Shown here: piece by piece, positions 20,145-28,182 of the stretch
How the letters are laid out: every line of letters starts with the position of its first letter
Numbering within the stretch: position 1 is the stretch's first letter
Origin: Labrenzia sp. VG12
Lineage (GTDB): Bacteria; Pseudomonadota; Alphaproteobacteria; Rhizobiales; Stappiaceae
Assembly: GCF_002237595.1 (NCBI RefSeq)
Contig: NZ_CP022529.1
Location: forward strand, 4,370,001 to 4,434,000
DNA: 64,000 bases
Reading direction: 5' to 3'
Position numbers and translations under genes: made by a program
The notes under the pieces: generated by a model
Databases searched by the model: none
What the model was told of the DNA's origin: nothing
The model's input: only the letters and a program-made list of their open reading frames with translations

Positions 20145-20289
20145 ACCTCTCGCTTGTCATCCCGGGCGCAGCGCAGCGAAGACCCGGGACCCAGTAACCA
20201 CTGTCGCCAGCGTGAAAATCTCATAGGTTGCGGCGTACTGGATCCCGGTCTTGTCGCTTTGCGCCAAACCGGGATGACAAGCGAGAGGT
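20145..20289 (+). repeat. Palindromic repeat family A, copy 3
   Basis: A 145-bp unit bounded by perfect 21-bp inverted repeats, 20145-20165 and 20269-20289 (ACCTCTCGCTTGTCATCCCG at the left). Its body is the reverse complement of the unit at 10834-10955. There is no open frame for a transposase, so it is a MITE-like element. Confidence 0.8.
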
Positions 20290-20293
20290 TGCC

Positions 20294-20331
20294 AAAAATA
20301 AGAAACGCTCCCCGCAAGGAGGAGCGTTTCC
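20294..20331 (-). terminator. Rho-independent terminator of puuD
   Basis: Read on the minus strand, GAAACGCTCC and GGAGCGTTTC form a 10-bp stem (20302-20311/20321-20330) followed by TTATTTTT. It lies 20 bp after the puuD stop and directly abuts repeat A copy 3. Confidence 0.85.
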
Positions 20332-20350
20332 AATCACATTGCTGCCGTGT

Positions 20351-21613
20351 TCACTGCGAGACGGCCACTCCGAACGGCAGCTGTGCCTGCGCATTCTTGT
20401 ACCACTGGATGATCTTCTGCCGCTCCTCCTCCTCCATGTAGGAGACATTGGCCGGCGGCATGGCGTTGGTGACGCCGGACTGGAGATAGATCTCCTTGGC
20501 AGCCCGCACCACGTCGGCTTCTGTTTCCAGAAGAACGTTCTTCGGTGCCCAGCGAATGCCCTCGTAGAAGGGTTCGCGGGCATGGCACATGCCGCAGCGG
20601 CCCGGGACAATTGCCATCACGTCCTCGAACCCGTCGGCCTTGGCAAAGACCTGTTCGGTCGGCGTCAGCTCCCGTGCCTCGGAAGCTTCCCAGCTGCTTT
20701 GCTGCAGCGGCGCCATGGAAAGCTGGATGATCGCGACGAACAGGATCGCCGTGGCCAGCCAGGTCCAGGTCGGGGCCGGTGCGCCGGTGTGCTTGGTGTT
20801 GAAATAGTGCCGGATGGTGACACCCATCAGGAACACCAGCGCTGCAATCAGCCAGTTGTATTCGGACGCAAAGGCGAGCGGATAGTGGTTGCTCAGCATC
20901 AGGAAGACGACCGGCAGGGTCAGGTAGTTGTTGTGTGTGGAGCGCAGCTTGGCGATCTTGCCATATTTGGCGTCCGGCGTGCGCCCGGCCTTCAAGTCAG
21001 CAACGACGATCTTCTGGTTCGGAATGATGATGAAAAACACATTCGCGGTCATGATCGTGGCGGTGAAGGCGCCCAGATGCAGCATCGTCGCCCGGCCGGT
21101 GAAGATCTCGTTGTAGCCGTAGCCCATGGCCACCAGCAGAACGAAGAGCAGCACCATCAGAACGGTCGGGCTTTCGCCGAGCTTGGACTTGCACAGCCGG
21201 TCATAGATGAGCCAGCCGATGGCAAGCGAACCGCCGGAAATCAGGATGCCCTGCCACAGGGAGAGATCGGCCTTGGCCGGATCGATCAGGTAGAGTTCGC
21301 CGCCCACCCAGTAGACGATCATCAGCAGCGCCGCGCCGGAGAGCCAGGTCGTGTAGCTCTCCCATTTGAACCAGACCAGGTGCTCCGGCATGTTTTCCGG
21401 TGCCACCAGGAACTTGCGGATGTGATAGAAGCCGCCGCCATGCACCTGCCATTCCTCGCCATGGGCGCCCTTGGGCAGGTCGGGGGCCTTCTTCAGGCCA
21501 AGGTCCAGCGCGACAAAATAAAAGGACGACCCGATCCAGGCCATCGCCGTGATCACGTGCAGCCAGCGCACGGCAAAGGCGATCCAGTCCCAAATGATGG
21601 CAATGTCCAGCAT
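20351..21613 (-). CDS. puuD: PuuD, membrane urate oxidase with cytochrome c domain
   Basis: 420 aa. About eight hydrophobic segments fill residues 1-300, followed by a cytochrome c domain with the haem motif CGMCH. This layout (urate hydroxylase domain plus cytochrome c) defines PuuD, which oxidises urate to 5-hydroxyisourate at the inner membrane and passes electrons to the respiratory chain instead of making peroxide. GGAGGAG precedes the start. It is divergent from the LysR gene at 21735. Confidence 0.94.
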   Translation of the reverse strand: MLDIAIIWDWIAFAVRWLHVITAMAWIGSSFYFVALDLGLKKAPDLPKGAHGEEWQVHGGGFYHIRKFLVAPENMPEHLVWFKWESYTTWLSGAALLMIVYWVGGELYLIDPAKADLSLWQGILISGGSLAIGWLIYDRLCKSKLGESPTVLMVLLFVLLVAMGYGYNEIFTGRATMLHLGAFTATIMTANVFFIIIPNQKIVVADLKAGRTPDAKYGKIAKLRSTHNNYLTLPVVFLMLSNHYPLAFASEYNWLIAALVFLMGVTIRHYFNTKHTGAPAPTWTWLATAILFVAIIQLSMAPLQQSSWEASEARELTPTEQVFAKADGFEDVMAIVPGRCGMCHAREPFYEGIRWAPKNVLLETEADVVRAAKEIYLQSGVTNAMPPANVSYMEEEERQKIIQWYKNAQAQLPFGVAVSQ

Positions 21614-21658
21614 TGCAACTCCTCCAAAAACGTTTCGCCCAACCTAGCGCAGGACCGG

Positions 21659-21681
21659 ATTATCTGGTATCTCGGGATAAT
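21659..21681. promoter_or_regulatory. Inverted repeat upstream of puuD, candidate LysR site
   Basis: ATTATC (21659-21664) and GATAAT (21676-21681) are perfect complements 11 bp apart, in the 121-bp gap between divergent puuD and a LysR gene. The length and spacing fit LysR boxes (T-N11-A). Which LysR binds it is not known. Confidence 0.45.
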
Positions 21682-21734
21682 TCCGAGCAGTTTCAAAAAA
21701 AACAGAACAATAAACCGGCTAGAGTGGCCCTCGC

Positions 21735-22652
21735 ATGGCTTACTTAGAAAACATTCGCACCTTTCTGCGCGTCTATGAACTCGGCAACATGTCGGCCGCC
21801 GCCCGTGACTTGCGGATCTCATCGGCTGTGGCCTCATCCCGTGTGTCGCAGCTGGAAGAACACCTGAATGTGCGCCTGTTCCAGCGCACCACGCGTGCGC
21901 TCAGCCCGACCGAACATGGCAATTTGTTCTATCGCGGTGCAACAAAAATCATCGAGGCCGTGGAAGAAGCCGAGGCGGAGATCAGCAATGTGACCCGCTC
22001 GCCGCGCGGCACGCTGTTCGTGGCCGCGCCGATCGGCATGGGCCAGCGCCTGATCGCGCCGGCAATTCCGACCTTCAAGAAAGCCAATCCGCTGATCGAT
22101 ATCCGCCTGCGCCTTTCTGACCGCAAGGTGGATCTGACCGGGGAAGGCCTGGATGCCGCCTTCTTTCTGGGGACGCCGGAAGACTCCAACCTGAAGATCC
22201 GCAAGATCGCCGATTGCAGCCGGATCCTGTGTGCCTCGCCGGACTACCTGACGCGCAAGGGCATGCCGCAAACCAGCGAGGATCTGGCCTCCGGCCGCCA
22301 TGACTGTCTCAACATGCGCTATCCCGGCGCGCCGGAATTCCAGTGGCCGCTGCAGACCGAAGCCGGTGTCAAGCGCGTCGCGGTATCGGGGCCGTTTGAA
22401 TCCGACCACGGCGATGTACTGACCGGCTGGGCGCTGGAGGGCCACGGGATTGTCTTGAAGCCGGTGTTCGAAGTCGCCGACCATCTCGCCAACGGCCGGT
22501 TGGTGTCGGTTCTTGAAAACGAACCGCCGATCCCTGTCCAGATGGCGTGTCTTTACACCCACCGCCGCCGTCAGGACCCGAAGGTGCGCCTGTTTCTGGA
22601 TTTCATGGTTGCCCAGATTCAAAGGGCCTTGTCGGAGATGCCGGGGCGGTAA
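21735..22652 (+). CDS. LysR-family regulator, probable control of puuD
   Basis: 305 aa with the N-terminal helix-turn-helix (SSAVASSRVSQLEEHLNVRL) and a substrate domain. It is divergent from puuD and paralogous to the LysR at 18953 over its whole length. It probably arose by duplication in this purine region and senses urate or a related compound (inferred). Confidence 0.85.
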   Translation: MAYLENIRTFLRVYELGNMSAAARDLRISSAVASSRVSQLEEHLNVRLFQRTTRALSPTEHGNLFYRGATKIIEAVEEAEAEISNVTRSPRGTLFVAAPIGMGQRLIAPAIPTFKKANPLIDIRLRLSDRKVDLTGEGLDAAFFLGTPEDSNLKIRKIADCSRILCASPDYLTRKGMPQTSEDLASGRHDCLNMRYPGAPEFQWPLQTEAGVKRVAVSGPFESDHGDVLTGWALEGHGIVLKPVFEVADHLANGRLVSVLENEPPIPVQMACLYTHRRRQDPKVRLFLDFMVAQIQRALSEMPGR

Positions 22653-22723
22653 AGCGTCAAACTCCTGCAAGCGAACGCTTGTAGTCCTTCTCATTCCTAT
22701 TTGCGTAAGCCGTTTTGCCGACC

Positions 22724-23479
22724 ATGCCCGCATACCGTTCCTACATCCTCTGCACATCTCCCCGCAGCGGCAGCACGCTGCTTTGCAAGCTGCTGTCGGC
22801 GACCGGTGTCGCCGGACATCCGGGATCCCATTTCCACGAACCGTCTCTGGAGGCCTGGCTGGCATATTTCGGGCTGCCGGTTGTTGCCGGGGAAGCGGGC
22901 CTGGCCACTCTGCAACGCGTTTTTGCCGCAGCGATTGACAAGGGGCGCGGCGGGACGGACGTCTATGGTCTGCGGCTGCAGCGGCACAGCTTTGATTTCT
23001 TCATGAAGAAGCTGGCCGTTCTTCATGCAGGTTTGGCGACCGACCTTGAGCGTCTGAACAAGGACTTCGGCGAAACCCTGTTCATCCATCTGACCCGGCA
23101 GGACAAGGTGGAACAGGCGGTGTCCTATGTGAAGGCGGAGCAATCCGGTCTCTGGCACAAGGCGCCGGATGGCACCGAGCTGGAACGTCTCTCCGAGCCA
23201 AAAGAGCCGGAATATGATTTTGAGGCAATCAAGGCCGAATTTGATCGCTTTACCGGGTTTGACCGGGACTGGCTGACCTGGTTCGAACACCAGCGCATTC
23301 AACCGCTTCGGATCACCTATGAGGATCTTTCGACAGATCCGCTAAGGGAGTTGGCGAGGATTCTGACGAGGCTCGGCCTTGATGCGCAGAAGGCCGAGGG
23401 GGTGATGCCGGGTGTCGCCAAACTGGCGGACGCCGTGAGTGCGGAGTGGACCGCTCGGTTTCGGAACGAACTCTGCTAG
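22724..23479 (+). CDS. Stf0-like sulfotransferase
   Basis: 251 aa. SYILCTSPRSGSTLLCKLL near residue 5 is the PAPS 5'-phosphosulfate loop in the form used by the Stf0 family (trehalose 2-sulfotransferase type), and FIHLTRQDKVEQAVSYVKA carries the 3'-phosphate motif. It would move a sulfuryl group from PAPS to a sugar or lipid head group; the acceptor is unknown. ATG at 22724 is preferred to an upstream TTG. No link to the purine genes around it is evident. Confidence 0.82.
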   Translation: MPAYRSYILCTSPRSGSTLLCKLLSATGVAGHPGSHFHEPSLEAWLAYFGLPVVAGEAGLATLQRVFAAAIDKGRGGTDVYGLRLQRHSFDFFMKKLAVLHAGLATDLERLNKDFGETLFIHLTRQDKVEQAVSYVKAEQSGLWHKAPDGTELERLSEPKEPEYDFEAIKAEFDRFTGFDRDWLTWFEHQRIQPLRITYEDLSTDPLRELARILTRLGLDAQKAEGVMPGVAKLADAVSAEWTARFRNELC

Positions 23480-23618
23480 GACAATAAGGCGGACCAAAAA
23501 ACCGGTGGCCTCAAACGATCCAACCTGACAATTGGCTGACAAGGCGGGTCAGGGAACCATCAGCGGTGATTTTCTATGGTTGCGGCATTGGGACAAACCC
23601 ATGTCGAAAGGACCGGAC

Positions 23619-25811
23619 ATGAAAACTCGCCGCCGCAGCCTCTTCGGTGCCGGAAAACTGGCCCCAATCGCCGCCCTGCTGCTGAGCGCTGGGCTGGCGG
23701 GGGCTGCCACGCTCGGAGCCCGCAGTGCCGACACGGACAGCGGGATCGGTGTTTCGGGTGCGCGTCATCTTGTCAGCCGGACCGGATTCGGGGCGTCGCC
23801 GGCCGAGATCGAGACGTTCCGCCTGTTGACGCGTGAACAGGCCGTCGACCGAATTCTCGCAGGACTGGGCGAGATGGCAGAAACGCCCATGCCGTCCTGG
23901 ACACGGGACTGGATCTATCCGGCCGACCAGATCTGGACACTTGGCCCGACCATTGAGGAATTCTTCTATGTGTCGCGCGACCTTGAGGCGGACGAACTCC
24001 GCCTCTGGTGGTTGCGTGAAATGGTCACGACCGCGTCTCCCCAGACGGAGCGCCTGACGCTCTTCTGGCACGATCATTTCGCGGTCAAATTCTCCGATGT
24101 CGAGAACTCGCACTGGCTTGCCCGGCAAAACGCTCATCTGAGACGGCACGCTGCGGGCAATTTCTGGGATCTTGCGGCAGGCATGTTGAAAGACCCGATG
24201 TTGCTGGCATTTCTCACCAATACGGAGAACACCAGGGACAAGCCCAACGAGAATCTGGCACGAGAATTCTTCGAGCTGTTCACGCTTGGCGAAGGACGCG
24301 GCTATACCGAAGCCGACGTCAAGGAGGCTGCGCGTGCCTTGACGGGACATGGGATCACAGCCTTGGGCGAACCGGGCTTTGCACTTTTCCCGGAAGAGCA
24401 TGACGCAGGCTCCAAGACGGTGTTTGGCAAAACCGGTCCGTTCAAGGCCGAAGACCTTTTGGCACTGGTGTTCGATCACCCTGAATTCGGACCCTATATC
24501 GTTGAAAAACTCTGGCTTGAATTTGTTTCGGATCAGCCTGATCCGGAGGAAATCAAGCGGTTGGCAGCTGTGTGGCGCTCCCGGGATTTCGCCCTGAAAC
24601 CGCTCTACCGCGCCCTTTTGCTGTCGGATGCGTTTTGGGACCCGGCCAACCGTGGCCGCCTGATAAAAAGTCCGGTGGAACTTTATGTCGGCACGGTCCG
24701 CTCGCTTGGACTGACGGTGGCGCAGCCCGAAGAAGCGCTCTGGGCGCTGGAAGACCTCGGCCAGCTGCTGTTTGAACCGCCGAACGTGGCTGGCTGGCCG
24801 GGGGGAACCGCCTGGATTACGGATGCGTCCGCCGTGGCGCGGACGGCAGAATTGTCCAGCCTGCTCAGCTGGCAGGCCTCGGGATCGACCAAACGCACGA
24901 AGCCTCCCGCACCGGATCAGCCTGGTGATGACGGGCACATGCCAAGTGTTGCAAGCAAGGCGCCCGCCACCCGGACCTTGCAGATTGGAGCTGTTTTTGC
25001 GACCGAGGCGGAGACCTATGAGGATGGTGAAGAGCGCGGTTCCCGTGCCCTGCTGACACTGTATGACGTTCGCTACGGTGGCCGGCGCTGGCGTTCCCTT
25101 ACGCTCAATCTTGAACAGGTCGTCGGTGAGGAGCTGCCCTATCTCGACATCTTCACGGGAGATTGCACACCCTTGTGTTTTCCCAGCCTCCCGCGCGATC
25201 AGGACGAAAGGGATTGGATCGGCTACGCGCCGGAGCCCGACTTGCGGGAGAGCTTCGGTGACTTCGATCCGGCGGATTTGCAGTTTGCTGCAACGCTGAT
25301 CCGGTATCTGCCGGAAATTGTTGAACAGACGCGGCCCTCGATTGTCTGGTCCGATACCTATGCCCGGGAAATGGCGGAGGAAGAAGGTTTTCAGCCCGCT
25401 CCACTCGAACGGATACAGGCCATCGCCCGCGACCTTGCAGACAGAAGTGTCCCTGTCTTTAACGGCATCCGGTCCGCGGGTTTCCGGATAGAGGAAGGCG
25501 CTGCAGGTGTCCTTGGCCTGTCCGGGCTGGAGAACGGTTACCGGGACGGTGCAGATCTGGAGGACGTTCTTGAGGCCAGGGAGGCCGGCACATTCGAAGC
25601 TCTTGGTGCGCTTCAGCCAAAGACGGCCTTTGTGTCCGCCTCTGCCTGGATGAACGCGCTGGCGCCGGCTGAAACGGCGGATGTGGCAGCTGAACAAGCC
25701 CTGCTGGCCCTTCCGCTTCCGGTTGACGGCAAGCGGCGCGAAATGATTGCGTCCGACCCGGAGGCGTTGATCCGCCGGATTGTGCTCTCTCCGCAATACC
25801 AAGTGAATTGA
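23619..25811 (+). CDS. DUF1800 family protein, exported
   Basis: 730 aa. The N-terminus MKTRRRSLFG followed by a hydrophobic run to about residue 28 looks like a Tat or Sec signal. DUF1800 blocks: HLVSRTGFGASPAEIE, LTLFWHDHFAVKF, NENLAREFFELFTLGEGRGY, LFEPPNVAGWPGG and, at the very end, RRIVLSPQYQ. Usual members have about 450-550 aa; here about 230 residues of acidic sequence separate the last two blocks. Function is unknown. The next gene is DUF1501, its usual partner. AAGGA lies 7 bp before the chosen ATG. Confidence 0.85.
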   Translation: MKTRRRSLFGAGKLAPIAALLLSAGLAGAATLGARSADTDSGIGVSGARHLVSRTGFGASPAEIETFRLLTREQAVDRILAGLGEMAETPMPSWTRDWIYPADQIWTLGPTIEEFFYVSRDLEADELRLWWLREMVTTASPQTERLTLFWHDHFAVKFSDVENSHWLARQNAHLRRHAAGNFWDLAAGMLKDPMLLAFLTNTENTRDKPNENLAREFFELFTLGEGRGYTEADVKEAARALTGHGITALGEPGFALFPEEHDAGSKTVFGKTGPFKAEDLLALVFDHPEFGPYIVEKLWLEFVSDQPDPEEIKRLAAVWRSRDFALKPLYRALLLSDAFWDPANRGRLIKSPVELYVGTVRSLGLTVAQPEEALWALEDLGQLLFEPPNVAGWPGGTAWITDASAVARTAELSSLLSWQASGSTKRTKPPAPDQPGDDGHMPSVASKAPATRTLQIGAVFATEAETYEDGEERGSRALLTLYDVRYGGRRWRSLTLNLEQVVGEELPYLDIFTGDCTPLCFPSLPRDQDERDWIGYAPEPDLRESFGDFDPADLQFAATLIRYLPEIVEQTRPSIVWSDTYAREMAEEEGFQPAPLERIQAIARDLADRSVPVFNGIRSAGFRIEEGAAGVLGLSGLENGYRDGADLEDVLEAREAGTFEALGALQPKTAFVSASAWMNALAPAETADVAAEQALLALPLPVDGKRREMIASDPEALIRRIVLSPQYQVN

Positions 25812-25825
25812 AGAAAGGTCGCACC

Positions 25826-27034
25826 ATGTCCCGACTGCTGTCCCCGTCCCGACGCCGTTTCCTGCAGGCTCTCGGCGTGGGCGTCACAAGCGCTTTGCCC
25901 AGTCTCGGCCTGCCTGGTTTCCTGCGTGCGGCAGAAGCAGCGCCAACGCCGGATCATTTGCTCGTGCTGGTGGAACTGGCCGGCGGAAATGACGGCCTCA
26001 ACACGCATGTCCCGCACAAGGACCCTCAATACCGGCACCTCAGGCCGGAGATTGGTCTCGATACCGCGCAGTTGATCATGCTGGACGGCGAAACTGGGTT
26101 GCATCCGTCGCTAAAACCCCTTGGCGCTCACTGGGAACGGGGGGAGCTTCAGATCGTGGAAGGTGTCGGCTACCCCAACCCCAACCGCTCCCATTTCCGG
26201 TCGATCGAGATCTGGAACTCCGGAGGTGGTCCGGACAGTCTGTCGTCGTCGGGCTGGATTTCGTCGGCATTGTCGATAGCAGATCGGTCTTCAAGAGCAG
26301 ATGCCGACGGCCTTGTGTTGGGAGGGGAGATGGGACCACTTGCAGGACCCGGTCGGTTTTCAGCCATTCGGGACGTCGATGCCTATCTCGGTGCGCTCGA
26401 CCTCGTCGGCGATCGGCGACATCCGGTGCGTCCGGCGTCGACCCACAGCCCGATGCAGCACGTTCTCGACGCTTACGAAAGTGCTCAGGTCACCGGTGAG
26501 CAGATCCGGAAAAAGCTCGACCGGTATCGAGGCCGCCGCTGGGCCTTTCCGGAAACAGGGCTTGGGGATCAGCTTCATGTGGCGGCCCGGCTGCTGGATG
26601 CTGGCGTTGAAGTGCCGGTGATCAAGGTCGTTCAGGACGGTTACGATACCCATGAGGGCCAATCCGGCACCCATGCGGCCCTGCTGGATGACCTGTCGAC
26701 ATCCCTGCATGTCTTTGCCGAGGCACTCCGGCAGATCGGTCTCTGGCACAGGACCACAATTGTCACCTACTCCGAATTTGGCCGCAGGGCGCGCGAGAAC
26801 GGGTCTGCGGGAACCGATCACGGCACAGCGGCGCCGGTAATCGTACTGGGAGGTTCCGTTGCGGGGGGGCTTGGTGGCCGGCGCCCGTCGCTTGACAGCC
26901 TCGTGGACGACGATCTGGTGTTTACCACTGACTATCGTGAGGTCTACCACGCTCTCTTGCGGGATTTATGGGGTCTCGAAGCTGGCGCCTATGACGGTTT
27001 CGAACAGCAACACCTGCGCATTCTCAAGAGCTAG
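25826..27034 (+). CDS. DUF1501 family protein with Tat signal
   Basis: 402 aa. SRRRFLQALGVG near residue 8 is a Tat signal, then LVLVELAGGNDGLNT, the DUF1501 N-terminal block; the family is related to sulfatase/alkaline phosphatase-like folds. TYSEFGRRARENGSAGTDHG near residue 313 carries conserved Glu/Asp/His that could bind metal. It starts 14 bp after DUF1800 and was almost certainly co-transcribed. The pair is widespread but its substrate is unknown. Confidence 0.85.
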   Translation: MSRLLSPSRRRFLQALGVGVTSALPSLGLPGFLRAAEAAPTPDHLLVLVELAGGNDGLNTHVPHKDPQYRHLRPEIGLDTAQLIMLDGETGLHPSLKPLGAHWERGELQIVEGVGYPNPNRSHFRSIEIWNSGGGPDSLSSSGWISSALSIADRSSRADADGLVLGGEMGPLAGPGRFSAIRDVDAYLGALDLVGDRRHPVRPASTHSPMQHVLDAYESAQVTGEQIRKKLDRYRGRRWAFPETGLGDQLHVAARLLDAGVEVPVIKVVQDGYDTHEGQSGTHAALLDDLSTSLHVFAEALRQIGLWHRTTIVTYSEFGRRARENGSAGTDHGTAAPVIVLGGSVAGGLGGRRPSLDSLVDDDLVFTTDYREVYHALLRDLWGLEAGAYDGFEQQHLRILKS

Positions 27035-27126
27035 ATGTTCCTGCAGCCTGACTGCTTGCGGCTCTCCTCAAAAACAGGCCAAATGGAAGCCTTCCTCCGA
27101 ACATGGAGGCCAGACTGGGATCAAAC

Positions 27127-27525
27127 ATGCGAATTTTATGCTTCTTGCTGGTCATTCTCTCCGCTCTGCCCGCACGGGCCGAGATCGCTTGCCAGAATGT
27201 GGCCCTGGCGGCCTATACGCGTCTCGGCTTCGAGCTGAAGGAAATCGAGGAGTTGCTGGAAGCTGACCTGCTCGGCATTGAGCTGATGAAACACACGGAG
27301 GAAGACTGTCGTTTCGCGTTCGAAGTGGAATTCATCGACAAGAAGGGACGGGTGGATGTGGCCCTCTTCGAGGCACAAACCCTCGATCCGGTATTCTTTG
27401 GCTTTGACTACTGGAAACCGGTCGATGCTGATGCGCTGTTTGATGAGGCTTCGAAGCGGCTGGAACAGGTGGATCGCGAAAACGCAGGAGATGACGAGCC
27501 TGAAAACCGTGAGGCTGAGGACTGA
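27127..27525 (+). CDS. Small secreted protein, PepSY-like
   Basis: 132 aa with a clear signal peptide (MRILCFLLVILSALPARA). The middle reads FEVEFIDKKGRVDVALFEAQ, similar to the strand-turn-strand of PepSY domains (EV..D..GrV...), and the C-terminus is acidic. It lies 3 bp before a response regulator gene. Small periplasmic PepSY-like proteins often accompany two-component systems and may modulate the sensor. The family assignment is tentative. Confidence 0.6.
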   Translation: MRILCFLLVILSALPARAEIACQNVALAAYTRLGFELKEIEELLEADLLGIELMKHTEEDCRFAFEVEFIDKKGRVDVALFEAQTLDPVFFGFDYWKPVDADALFDEASKRLEQVDRENAGDDEPENREAED

Positions 27526-27528
27526 TGC

Positions 27529-28182
27529 ATGCGCGTGCTGATCGTCGAGGATGACCGGGACCTGCTTGATGTGCTCCAGCCTTCGCTCGAAGCGGCCGGA
27601 TTTCTGGTTGATGTTGCCCTGGACGGCGAGGAGGGAGAGCATCTGGGCGAAGCGGGCGAACATGACGTCATCATACTGGACCTCGGGCTGCCCATGCTGG
27701 ATGGTCTGTCCGTTCTGAAACGATGGCGGACCGCCGGATTGCAGACACCGGTGCTGGTGCTCACGGCTCGCGGAACCTGGCGAGACAAGGTTGACGGGTT
27801 GAGGGGCGGCGCGGACGATTACCTGACCAAGCCCTTTGAGACTGAGGAACTTATGGCGCGTCTCGAGGCACTGATCCGGCGCTCCCACGGACATGGCAGT
27901 TCCCAATTGACCCTGCACGACCTCGAACTGGATCTGTCACTCAAGACAGTGCGCAAGGCCGGGCAGCCGGTAAACCTCACCAGGAACGAATACCGCGCAT
28001 TCGCCTACCTTGCGCTGAACAGGGGCAAGGTCGTTTCCAAGACCGAACTGACCCAGCATCTTTACGATCAGGATTTCGACCGCGATTCCAATGTGATCGA
28101 GGCGACAATGGCGCGACTGCGCAAGAAGATCGGGATGGATGTCGTGCGCACGAAGCGCGGGCACGGCTACTATGTTTCCTAG
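27529..28182 (+). CDS. OmpR/PhoP-type response regulator
   Basis: 217 aa. Receiver domain 1-115 with acidic pocket EDD (7-9), phospho-acceptor Asp51 (ILDLGLP), and the conserved Lys in TKPF; a winged-helix DNA-binding domain follows (VNLTRNEYRAF, VIEATMARLRKKIG, RTKRGHGYYV). It overlaps the kinase gene by 11 bp, so the two form one system. Targets are unknown; the DUF1800-DUF1501 genes upstream are candidates. Confidence 0.93.
   Translation: MRVLIVEDDRDLLDVLQPSLEAAGFLVDVALDGEEGEHLGEAGEHDVIILDLGLPMLDGLSVLKRWRTAGLQTPVLVLTARGTWRDKVDGLRGGADDYLTKPFETEELMARLEALIRRSHGHGSSQLTLHDLELDLSLKTVRKAGQPVNLTRNEYRAFAYLALNRGKVVSKTELTQHLYDQDFDRDSNVIEATMARLRKKIGMDVVRTKRGHGYYVS

Noticed and set aside
23574..25802. 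Minus-strand open frame of 742 codons opposite DUF1800
   Set aside because: The plus-strand frame has conserved DUF1800 blocks, a signal sequence and a ribosome site; the antisense frame has none of these.
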